Of a stretch of 5,688 nt of DNA, positions 1-5,376 are shown piece after piece; the first letter of the stretch is position 1, and each line of letters starts with the position of its first letter. Origin of the DNA: Gammaproteobacteria bacterium (GTDB taxonomy: Bacteria; Pseudomonadota; Gammaproteobacteria; Coxiellales; Coxiellaceae); contig JAHZKQ010000068.1 of the NCBI GenBank assembly GCA_022600315.1, positions 1 to 5,688 of the forward strand, written 5' to 3'. The notes beneath the pieces were generated by a model. The model was not told the origin of the DNA and did no database searches. It worked only from the letters and a program-made list of their open reading frames with translations. Position numbers and translations under genes: made by a program.

Positions 1-510
1 CGTGATACGGCCTCTAGCATTAATCGCAATTTTATTATTGAGGTGATGGGCCGCGAATCAGGATTTTTAGCGGTTGATGTGGGGATTGCAGGTGGTGCAG
101 AAATTATTATAATCCCAGAAATTCCCATTACTCCCGAAAAATTAGTTAAAAGACTCGAGCATCGTCGTCGTGCTAAACTGGCATCAATTATTGTTGCCGC
201 CGAGGCTGGCGAGCCTGGCAGTAGTATTAAATTAGCAAAAGCCATCAAGAAATTAAGTGGTATTGAATATAAAGTTTGTATTTTAGGCCATACGCAACGT
301 GGCGGCACCCCAACTGCACAAGATCGGGTAATCGGTTCCCTAATGGGAAGGCATGCGGTGCAAGCTTTATTAGACGGTGCTAGTTGTCAGATGGTAAGCC
401 TTACTGCCAACAAAATTAAGATGGTAGATTTTGCTAAACCTGAACAAGGCACGCGGTTTTTTAGCGATACTGAATTAGTCCATATGAACGAGATGATTTG
501 TGATATTTAA
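1..510 (+). CDS. pfkA: 6-phosphofructokinase, C-terminal part (5' end outside window)
   Basis: This enzyme phosphorylates fructose 6-phosphate to fructose 1,6-bisphosphate in glycolysis, in the cytoplasm. The frame is open from base 1, so about 150 N-terminal residues, including the ATP-binding glycine motifs, lie outside the window; 169 residues are visible. They begin with RDTASSINR, where the last Arg matches the substrate-binding Arg162 of E. coli PfkA, then EVMGR (Met169-Gly170-Arg171 equivalent), VAAE (Glu222 equivalent) and LGHTQRGGTP, which holds the His249 and Arg252 equivalents. The usual DR follows the last motif. The position of Arg243, which reaches the 6-phosphate of a neighbouring subunit in E. 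coli, appears to be Lys. The C-terminus matches the usual family length, so the 3' end is intact. ATP versus pyrophosphate preference cannot be judged because the deciding residues are upstream. The family call is firm. Confidence 0.95.
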   Translation, partial: RDTASSINRNFIIEVMGRESGFLAVDVGIAGGAEIIIIPEIPITPEKLVKRLEHRRRAKLASIIVAAEAGEPGSSIKLAKAIKKLSGIEYKVCILGHTQRGGTPTAQDRVIGSLMGRHAVQALLDGASCQMVSLTANKIKMVDFAKPEQGTRFFSDTELVHMNEMICDI

Positions 511-640
511 TCGCGGGATTCAAAAACTACACCCTGCACAAAAACCTTGGCTAGTTTTGTAAACTTCCAAAGCCTCTAATATTCCAATTAATAATGCCTT
601 AAGGATTGCAAAGATCTTTTATCCCAACATCATGATACAC

Positions 641-669
641 TTGACAGCTTTGCTAGAATAACTTTTATT
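641..669 (+). promoter_or_regulatory. Candidate sigma-70 promoter of the membrane protein gene
   Basis: A perfect TTGACA at 641-646 is followed after 17 bases by TTTATT (664-669, 4 of 6 to TATAAT). An overlapping alternative is the extended -10 TGCTAGAAT at 651-659, which has no good -35 partner. Either would start transcription a short distance upstream of the AGAGGA ribosome binding site at 686-691. This is a motif match only. Confidence 0.4.
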
Positions 670-685
670 AGGCTTTAATCAATAT

Positions 686-691
686 AGAGGA
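686..691 (+). promoter_or_regulatory. Ribosome binding site fixing the start at 698
   Basis: AGAGGA lies six bases before the ATG at 698. It is a strong Shine-Dalgarno match at proper spacing and supports this start over later in-frame codons. Confidence 0.7.
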
Positions 692-697
692 AATATT

Positions 698-1894
698 ATG
701 GCACGCAAACATACAGCCCAAGAAGCTAGTCATCACCACAATGACGACGATTGCTGCAACCATGCCGAGCAATTAAATGAAGCTGGCATTGACCTTGAGA
801 ATTGGCGCAACCGATGGGGCGTTAATTATTTTGCCGGCGTGCAAGGCGCGAGTCGTTTTACCGGTGCCAGTGCGTTTATTGGCGAGTTTGTTGAAAATAT
901 TGTTCGCTTATCTAATGATTCATTTAGGCTAAATCAATTAGAACGCCTGCCGATCTATCTCTTTTTTGGTGGTCTTAGCATTATAGTCTTTCTAAATAAT
1001 CGAGTTATTTTAAGTAATGTTAGCTACACAAAACCTACTACATCCCCAAGCCACAAGAGTGAAAGCATAACAAGTAAACCCAGTCTATGCACACCGAAAA
1101 TGCGCGCTATTCTCTGCGCCATTATTTGTTTTTGCGCTAAGGCCGGTTTTCCAAGATTACTACAAAAATTTTTTGAAATTAGCCTAACTCCCCACAAGCA
1201 ACTTGCTGTAGATGCAAGTTGCTTGATATTAGCCTTAAGTGCCGTATGGCCTGATTGGAAATTTAATCTTTCACATCTAGAAAAAAATACAGAAAAAGAA
1301 TCACTAACAGGTACAACAAAAAAAGCATCCGGCTGGGACTGGCTGCACACCATAAATTCCTCAGTCATTGATTCTTTAGTTCCCTATATGGCAATGGTAT
1401 TAGGTGTTGGAGGTTTTATTGCGAGCTGCAAACAATTAGGCGGTGATGATAGCGGCCTTAATACGGCAGCAACCATAGCGACCCGCACTATTTTTACTAT
1501 CCCCACTCTGTTTTATGCGCTGGGAACCTTTGCATTGAAAAGCAGTAAAGAGGCAAGCCGCACCAAAATGTTAAGTGATGAGCCAGGACAGTTTCGCCGA
1601 TGGCTAAGCAGTTTTCCAAACTTGGTACATTACTCCGCCCTTATCTGCCAAGCTACCACGGTTGGCTTAGCGGCTGGATTACCCCAAGTGATGAGTAAAA
1701 AAGTCTTTGAAACTGTTATGCCACCGGCAGCTGAAATTACGACAACCATTATTGTTGGTGCAATCTCAGCCGTACTCTCTCGCCCAATGTATGAGCTAGC
1801 CAATCATTATCTTGGTACGCTGTTTGGCAGAACTTCATCTGCATCTGCATCTACAGCTGCAACTAGCACTTATGAGGATCCTCATATACCGTAA
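698..1894 (+). CDS. Orphan multi-pass membrane protein, 398 aa
   Basis: I do not recognise this protein. The start is supported by a strong ribosome binding site. The N-terminus is hydrophilic, with a His/Asp/Cys-rich stretch at residues 12-22 (HHHNDDDCCNH) that could bind metal or be simple low complexity. About five to seven hydrophobic segments follow, near residues 84-105, 135-150 (with Cys140, Cys144 and Cys146), 168-184 (weak), 226-244, 258-280, 306-332 and 347-362. Polar loops fall at about 108-134 (Ser/Thr/Lys-rich) and 186-225 (Lys/Glu/Thr-rich). The C-terminal tail is Ser/Ala/Thr-rich, partly encoded by a hexanucleotide repeat. No signal peptide or catalytic motif is visible. It reads in the same direction as the lipid genes 37 bp downstream, but these have their own promoter-like sequence, so a shared role is not shown. 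It could be a lineage-specific envelope protein or a membrane-inserting secreted protein. The coding call is firm; the function is unknown. Confidence 0.82.
   Translation: MARKHTAQEASHHHNDDDCCNHAEQLNEAGIDLENWRNRWGVNYFAGVQGASRFTGASAFIGEFVENIVRLSNDSFRLNQLERLPIYLFFGGLSIIVFLNNRVILSNVSYTKPTTSPSHKSESITSKPSLCTPKMRAILCAIICFCAKAGFPRLLQKFFEISLTPHKQLAVDASCLILALSAVWPDWKFNLSHLEKNTEKESLTGTTKKASGWDWLHTINSSVIDSLVPYMAMVLGVGGFIASCKQLGGDDSGLNTAATIATRTIFTIPTLFYALGTFALKSSKEASRTKMLSDEPGQFRRWLSSFPNLVHYSALICQATTVGLAAGLPQVMSKKVFETVMPPAAEITTTIIVGAISAVLSRPMYELANHYLGTLFGRTSSASASTAATSTYEDPHIP
1195..1225 (+). repeat. Perfect 12-bp inverted repeat (hairpin) inside the membrane protein gene
   Basis: The arms CAAGCAACTTGC (1195-1206) and GCAAGTTGCTTG (1214-1225) are perfectly complementary around a 7-base loop, TGTAGAT. 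An 8-base direct repeat, ATTAGCCT, flanks it at 1178-1185 and 1228-1235. No T-run follows, so it is not a canonical terminator. The sequence is translated through as part of the 398-aa protein. Confidence 0.75.
1836..1852 (+). repeat. Short tandem hexanucleotide repeat (CATCTG, about 2.8 copies)
   Basis: CATCTG occurs twice in full and once in part, encoding alternating Ser-Ala in the C-terminal tail of the membrane protein. The unit is a multiple of three, so slippage would change tail length without breaking the frame. Confidence 0.6.
1871..1886. promoter_or_regulatory. Perfect 16-bp palindrome upstream of the lipid-cassette promoter
   Basis: TATGAGGATCCTCATA is an exact palindrome within the last codons of the membrane protein gene. 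It ends ten bases before the TTGACC at 1897 and is centred about 53 bases before the predicted transcription start. That position would suit an activator or repressor dimer. No T-run follows, so a terminator role is unlikely. The regulatory role is inferred only from symmetry and position. Confidence 0.35.
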
Positions 1895-1896
1895 GC

Positions 1897-1925
1897 TTGA
1901 CCTTATTTGCTAGCCTTGCTCTAAT
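1897..1925 (+). promoter_or_regulatory. Candidate promoter of the phospholipid cassette
   Basis: TTGACC (1897-1902, 5 of 6 to consensus) and TCTAAT (1920-1925, 5 of 6) are separated by exactly 17 bases. The expected transcription start is about base 1932, which is the A of the ATG of the next gene. No Shine-Dalgarno sequence precedes that ATG, which fits a leaderless or nearly leaderless transcript. Confidence 0.45.
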
Positions 1926-1931
1926 AAGATT

Positions 1932-2537
1932 ATGCCGAGTATTTATGACATCAAGCCAAAGTTTCAAGCCGCGTTGCAGCCCCTCGTCGGTCGTCTAGCA
2001 GTCATTGGCGTTAGCGCCAACCAAGTGACTTTATTCGCCTGTGCACTTTCAATTGCAACCGGCATCCTAATTAGCCTATGGATACACTCACATCTTATAT
2101 TTTGGTTATTACCCGGCGTGTTATTTATTCGTATGGCATTAAATGCCATCGATGGCATGCTAGCACGCGAACACAACATGCAATCGAAACTCGGGGCAAT
2201 TTTAAACGAACTCACCGATATGATCAGTGATGTTGCTTTATACTTACCATTGGCATTGCTCAATCACAACAATGCCATTGCAATTGTAGCTATTGTTATT
2301 CTCACGCTATTAACCGAGGCTGCCGGCTTAACGGCTTTATCTATCGGCGCCAAACGTCGTTATGATGGGCCGATGGGCAAAAGTGATCGCGCCTTTGTGT
2401 TTGGCTTAATTGGCTTATTGCTGGCGATGGATATTCATACTGGCAGTTGGTTGATTTACATTTGGTGTCTAATGATTTTATTACTAATCGCTACTATTTT
2501 TAACCGCTGCAAACATGCCTTGCGAGATTGTTCATGA
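1932..2537 (+). CDS. ynbA: YnbA-like CDP-alcohol phosphatidyltransferase
   Basis: This integral membrane enzyme should move a phosphatidyl group from CDP-diacylglycerol to an alcohol, releasing CMP; the alcohol is not known. The protein has 201 aa and about five to six hydrophobic segments. Its CDP-alcohol signature spans residues 71-96: N71-x2-D74-G75-x2-A78-R79-x8-G88-x3-N92-x3-D96, with a further Asp at 100. The canonical first and third Asp of D-x2-DG-x2-AR-x8-G-x3-D-x3-D are therefore Asn. From memory, the YnbA branch of E. coli shares the NALDGMLARE form, so this is probably a subfamily trait and not decay. The N-terminus (MPSIYDIKPKFQ) and the GPMGKSDRAF stretch near residues 146-155 also look YnbA-like. 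An in-frame TAG at 1911 with no start codon after it before 1932 fixes the start. The gene overlaps the next by ATGA and heads a lipid operon. Confidence 0.88.
   Translation: MPSIYDIKPKFQAALQPLVGRLAVIGVSANQVTLFACALSIATGILISLWIHSHLIFWLLPGVLFIRMALNAIDGMLAREHNMQSKLGAILNELTDMISDVALYLPLALLNHNNAIAIVAIVILTLLTEAAGLTALSIGAKRRYDGPMGKSDRAFVFGLIGLLLAMDIHTGSWLIYIWCLMILLLIATIFNRCKHALRDCS
2005..2020 (+). repeat. Small hairpin early in the ynbA-like gene
   Basis: TTGGCG (2005-2010) and CGCCAA (2015-2020) form a perfect 6-bp stem around the tetraloop TTAG. It lies within about 90 bases of the predicted mRNA start. It may be chance, or it may affect early elongation. Confidence 0.4.
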
Positions 2538-3478
2538 AAGCTTGGACCAATAGCATTGGCCCTCACAATTGGCTTGCCTTTGCGGTTCTTTATATCATCT
2601 TAATCGCAGCAACCTTAATCGTTATACTGCTACGCCGCCGCGCAGGTAAAAATTATATTGAGTTAATTGAGCGCATGCAATCCTGGTGGCTCATGATTAT
2701 TTTATTTAGCTTAGCGATGCTAATTAATAAGGTCACGATGATTATCTTTTTTGGCTACATTAGTTTTTTAGCATTAAAAGAATATTTCACCATGATTCCC
2801 ACCCGTCAAATCGATAGGCGCATTGTGTTTATTGCTTATTTAAGTATTCCTTTACAATATTTATTGGTTGGTTTTCATTGGTATGGTTTATTTGTCATAT
2901 TTATTCCACTGTATTTATTTTTGTTGATTCCGCTACGCATGGTAACACTCGGTGAAACGGCTGGATTTTTAACCTCGGCTAGTAAGATTCACTGGGGTGT
3001 TATGTTGACGGTATACTGCCTCAGCTATATTGCCTTCCTGGGGGTGATACCCCAGGCGGCTGGACACAATAATTTACGCATTGGTTACGTATTATATTTA
3101 TTATTCTTAACTCAGTTTAATGATGTCGCGCAATATTGCTGGGGGAAATTACTCGGCAAACGCAAATTAAATCCCAACGTCAGCCCCAATAAAACCTTAG
3201 CAGGTGCCGTTGGCGGTGTTATTACCAGTGTTATTTTGAGCTGTATTATTGGCCCTTACCTCACACCAATGGGTTTTTCAATGGCCGCGATCGCCGGCGT
3301 ATTAATTAGTTGCGCGGGCTTAATGGGAGACTTAACCTTATCGGCAGTAAAACGCGATCTTGGTATTAAAGATACCAGCAACTTACTCCCAGGCCATGGC
3401 GGTATTCTCGATCGGATGGATAGCTTGATTTTTACTGCGCCAATATTTTTCCATTTTATGCGTTACTTTTATTTTTAG
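2534..3478 (+). CDS. ynbB: Phosphatidate cytidylyltransferase, CdsA/YnbB-like
   Basis: This enzyme should join CTP and phosphatidate to give CDP-diacylglycerol, the substrate of the YnbA-like enzyme encoded just upstream. Residues 270-296 match the whole CdsA family signature: S270, K273-R274, K279-D280, the PGHGG run at 286-290, D293-R294 and D296. Before it come D197-x2-Q-Y-x2-G and the SPNKT motif at 217-221, which also belong to the family. About eight to nine hydrophobic segments are visible in the 314 aa. The ATG at 2534 is preferred because it gives the ATGA overlap with the upstream stop, which implies translational coupling; a TTG at 2528 is possible but adds only two residues. No good Shine-Dalgarno site is seen, consistent with coupling. 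It is probably a second, pathway-dedicated paralogue and not the housekeeping CdsA, because it sits with ynbA and an acyltransferase gene. Confidence 0.92.
   Translation: MKAWTNSIGPHNWLAFAVLYIILIAATLIVILLRRRAGKNYIELIERMQSWWLMIILFSLAMLINKVTMIIFFGYISFLALKEYFTMIPTRQIDRRIVFIAYLSIPLQYLLVGFHWYGLFVIFIPLYLFLLIPLRMVTLGETAGFLTSASKIHWGVMLTVYCLSYIAFLGVIPQAAGHNNLRIGYVLYLLFLTQFNDVAQYCWGKLLGKRKLNPNVSPNKTLAGAVGGVITSVILSCIIGPYLTPMGFSMAAIAGVLISCAGLMGDLTLSAVKRDLGIKDTSNLLPGHGGILDRMDSLIFTAPIFFHFMRYFYF
3037..3056 (+). repeat. GC-rich hairpin inside the cytidylyltransferase gene
   Basis: CCTGGGG (3037-3043) and CCCCAGG (3050-3056) form a perfect 7-bp stem with the loop GTGATA. It falls where a transmembrane segment passes into a loop (residues about 168-175). 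No T-run follows, so it is not an intrinsic terminator. Confidence 0.55.
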
Positions 3479-3482
3479 TGGA
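3477..3482 (+). promoter_or_regulatory. Ribosome binding site supporting a GTG start
   Basis: AGTGGA lies eight bases before the GTG at 3491. An in-frame TGA at 3488-3490 directly precedes that codon, so no earlier start is possible. The ATG at 3487 is in another frame and stops after three codons. Confidence 0.6.
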
Positions 3483-3490
3483 ATCAATGA

Positions 3491-4135
3491 GTGAATAACT
3501 TACTACGACATTTATTTTTTATTTTTATCATTCGGCCCATGATGTTTCTAATCTTAGGCATGAATGTCCGTCATCGCGGTCGACTACCCGATAAAGGCCC
3601 GGCGATCATTATTGCCAACCATAACAGCCACCTGGATACCATGGCCTTAATGACTCTACTGCCTATGCGACTGCTGCATAAAATTCATCCCATTGCTGCC
3701 GCAGATTATTTTTTAAAGAATAAATTTATCGCCTGGTTCTCATTAAAGTTGATTGGCATTATTCCCGTCAAACGCGGGACGCACGGCGCAAAGCGCGACC
3801 TATTGGCCGACGTGCAAACCTGCTTAGACAACGATGGTATTATTATCATGTATCCTGAAGGGTCACGCGGCAAACCTGACGAGATTCAAGAATTCAAAAG
3901 CGGCGTTGCACATCTAGCCCAACATAACCCCAGCGTCCCAGTGTATCCCATTTTCTTACATGGCCTTAGCAAGGCTTTACCTAAAGACGAGGCTTTATTA
4001 GTGCCCTTTATTGTAGATGTTAATGTGGGTCAAGCGGTTTATTGGTCAGAAGACGACAACTATCTAAAAAGCTTAGAAGCCGCCATTCAAGAACTACGCA
4101 GCGAAATCACCGGCATTCCTGCCAATCGAAAATAA
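3491..4135 (+). CDS. PlsC-like 1-acylglycerol-3-phosphate acyltransferase family protein
   Basis: This protein belongs to the PlsC-type acyltransferases, which transfer a fatty acyl chain to lysophosphatidate or a related lysolipid at the inner membrane. In its 214 aa the catalytic H-x4-D motif is NHNSHLD, with His44 and Asp49. GIIPVKRG follows at 89-96, YPEGSRG (Glu123, Gly124, Arg126) at 121-127, and VPVYPI, the fourth block, at 149-154. A hydrophobic stretch near residues 8-23 probably anchors it. The length is typical for a minimal PlsC. The start is a GTG, 12 bases after the cytidylyltransferase stop, so the two genes are very likely cotranscribed. In context it would supply phosphatidate to the cytidylyltransferase or re-acylate the final product. 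The acyl acceptor cannot be read from sequence. Convergent minus-strand sequence begins only 14 bases beyond its stop. Confidence 0.92.
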   Translation: MNNLLRHLFFIFIIRPMMFLILGMNVRHRGRLPDKGPAIIIANHNSHLDTMALMTLLPMRLLHKIHPIAAADYFLKNKFIAWFSLKLIGIIPVKRGTHGAKRDLLADVQTCLDNDGIIIMYPEGSRGKPDEIQEFKSGVAHLAQHNPSVPVYPIFLHGLSKALPKDEALLVPFIVDVNVGQAVYWSEDDNYLKSLEAAIQELRSEITGIPANRK

Positions 4136-4149
4136 TTTACTGGTTGCGC

Positions 4150-4294
4150 CTAATTAACCAAAGACTGAAAAGCAAGCTCTTGCTCTTCCTTCGTAGCCTC
4201 TTCTGGCACAAGCCTCTTGCAACCACCGCTGAATTCGTCCCATGCCTGTATAATAATCACCGGCAGCAGGATTAATTGGCGCAAAAAAATTCAT
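4150..4294 (-). pseudogene. Small ORF, intact from TTG (4284) or frameshifted after an ATG (4294)
   Basis: On the minus strand an open frame runs from TTG at 4284-4282 to TAG at 4152-4150, encoding 44 aa that read like real protein: a hydrophobic start (RQLILLPVIIIQAW), then DEFSGGCKRLVPEE and a Glu/Lys-rich end finishing FQSLVN. An ATG sits at 4294-4292, but a run of seven T (A at 4283-4289 on the plus strand) puts it one base out of frame. With six T the product would be 47 aa, starting MNFLRQLILLP. No Shine-Dalgarno site precedes either start. It lies 49 bases after the methyltransferase stop on the same strand. It could be a small membrane protein started at TTG, a slippage-controlled gene, or a decaying remnant. 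I do not recognise a family. Confidence 0.4.
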
Positions 4295-4343
4295 ATTTTT
4301 TACAGTCAAGAACTCACTATTTGGGTTGCTGGAAAAGCATCAA

Positions 4344-5339
4344 TTACCAAGAACCAGAATAAACTTGCGTACCTTCAGAGTCACTTTCAGAATAATTACT
4401 GCTTTCAGAATCCGTTGACATATCTGGAATTGAAAATAACCTGACACATTTGCCAGAATATTTAGTTTGAAAATCACTACCTAATACATTCCTATAGTTG
4501 ACATTACTCCCTTCTAATTTTTTAGCAAATTCTTTAAAAGGATATTCTTCCTGAGTTAATTCTGCACCAACCTTCTTGAAAATATATTCACGCATTGAAT
4601 GCACTGCCTTTTCAGCACCTTCATTACTGCTCGTTTGCTTGTGTTTATAACCCCCATATCGAAGCCTACTATCTTCTTTAAATTTTCTTTTAGCAACGTA
4701 CTGATAACCTGCACTAAAGCTAGCTTCATATAATCGGTACATAAAGCCATAACGAAAATTCTGCATCCAACCCTGCTGATCTTTTGGCAAGGCCATATAA
4801 ACCTTATCACCTTGTTGCTGATAACCGGCGGCACTTAAAAAGAAAGCCTGAACTAGCGCTTGTAAGTTTCCACTATTATAGTTATTTTCACCCACCCCTA
4901 GCTGTGGAGCATTAAAATGAATCCGGCGATAATGTTGCTGAAAGTTATATTCAGGCAGCCTAGTTGCATCGACACCAAATTTCATTTTAACCTTTTTTTC
5001 TTTCAATGCCTGATAATGCTTTTTAAAAGAATCGCCATAAATCTTTTCTAACTCAGATTTTTGTCTAATCTCAGTGACTAAAATATAGGCCGCAATTTCT
5101 GGGTGTTTATTGACTAATGCATAAGCATAACTAAAATCTCCATCACCTAAAATAAGTCTACGCCTATAAGTGCGAGTCTCAACCTTTTCTTCGCTACTCA
5201 CTCCCACATCCTTATTGTCTTCATGATCTGCATCACACTCATCATCGCTGTCAAAAAATGATGCAAGCGAAGATTGACCAGAGCGTGAATTCTCACTATC
5301 AGAACCAACCGATTCTCTATGTCTGCGCCTTCTACTCAT
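4344..5339 (-). CDS. BMT5-like (DUF2431) Rossmann-fold methyltransferase-like protein with charged tails
   Basis: Residues about 60-220 of 331 match the pattern of the BMT5-like/DUF2431 family, known from the yeast enzyme that makes 3-methyluridine in 25S rRNA. LILGDGDFSYA (62-72) corresponds to the SAM-binding loop usually written GEGNFSFA. VTEIRQKSELEKIY (88-101) follows the second strand, then GVDAT (122-126), and HFNAPQLG (141-148) stands for the family's FNFPHxG. The N-terminus is basic (SRRRRHR, 2-8), followed by an acidic, Ser-rich, probably disordered stretch to about 55. The C-terminus (309-323) is again Asp/Glu/Ser-rich. No signal peptide or membrane segment is seen. The start is supported by AGAGGA at 5352-5347, seven bases upstream. 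The family is mostly eukaryotic, so transfer from a host and an effector role are plausible inferences. A methylation substrate is not shown. Confidence 0.8.
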   Translation of the reverse strand: MSRRRRHRESVGSDSENSRSGQSSLASFFDSDDECDADHEDNKDVGVSSEEKVETRTYRRRLILGDGDFSYAYALVNKHPEIAAYILVTEIRQKSELEKIYGDSFKKHYQALKEKKVKMKFGVDATRLPEYNFQQHYRRIHFNAPQLGVGENNYNSGNLQALVQAFFLSAAGYQQQGDKVYMALPKDQQGWMQNFRYGFMYRLYEASFSAGYQYVAKRKFKEDSRLRYGGYKHKQTSSNEGAEKAVHSMREYIFKKVGAELTQEEYPFKEFAKKLEGSNVNYRNVLGSDFQTKYSGKCVRLFSIPDMSTDSESSNYSESDSEGTQVYSGSW

Positions 5340-5346
5340 CGTTCTA

Positions 5347-5352
5347 TCCTCT
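5347..5352 (-). promoter_or_regulatory. Ribosome binding site of the methyltransferase-like gene
   Basis: On the minus strand AGAGGA sits seven bases before the ATG at 5339. This is a strong match and fixes the start, so the basic N-terminal residues are probably part of the protein. Confidence 0.65.
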
Positions 5353-5376
5353 ATCTAGTTTGCAAGTGGAAGAGCA

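Larger units (their letters stand above)
511..697. other. Intergenic region between pfkA and the orphan membrane protein gene
   Basis: This 187-bp AT-rich spacer shows no convincing gene. An A/T-only inverted repeat (ACAAAA at 538-543, TTTTGT at 555-560) lies downstream of the pfkA stop. It lacks a GC-rich stem and a clean T-run, so it is not called a terminator. The last 60 bases carry promoter-like hexamers and a good ribosome binding site for the next gene. Confidence 0.5.

Noticed and set aside
538..560. Possible terminator after pfkA
   Set aside because: The stem is A/T-only, its centre does not pair well, and no T-run follows a GC-rich stem.
1024..1368. 114-aa open frame on the minus strand
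   Set aside because: It lies wholly inside the membrane protein gene, which has a better ribosome binding site and a coherent hydrophobic pattern. The minus-strand product looks like an antisense shadow.
1964..2263. 99-aa open frame on the minus strand
   Set aside because: It is antisense to the ynbA-like gene, which carries a recognised family signature in this stretch.
4171..4184. AGCAAG/CTTGCT hairpin as terminator for the lipid cassette
   Set aside because: The stem is only five to six base pairs, the following plus-strand sequence is C-rich, and it is explained by the small minus-strand ORF.
4042..4444. Two overlapping plus-strand open frames of 77 and 75 aa
   Set aside because: The first begins inside the acyltransferase gene and the second ends inside the antisense methyltransferase-like gene. 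Their compositions (Arg/Gln/His-rich) look like out-of-frame translation, and the minus-strand small ORF reads better.
4556..4834. 92-aa open frame on the minus strand
   Set aside because: It is an alternative frame within the methyltransferase-like gene and lacks that gene's motifs.
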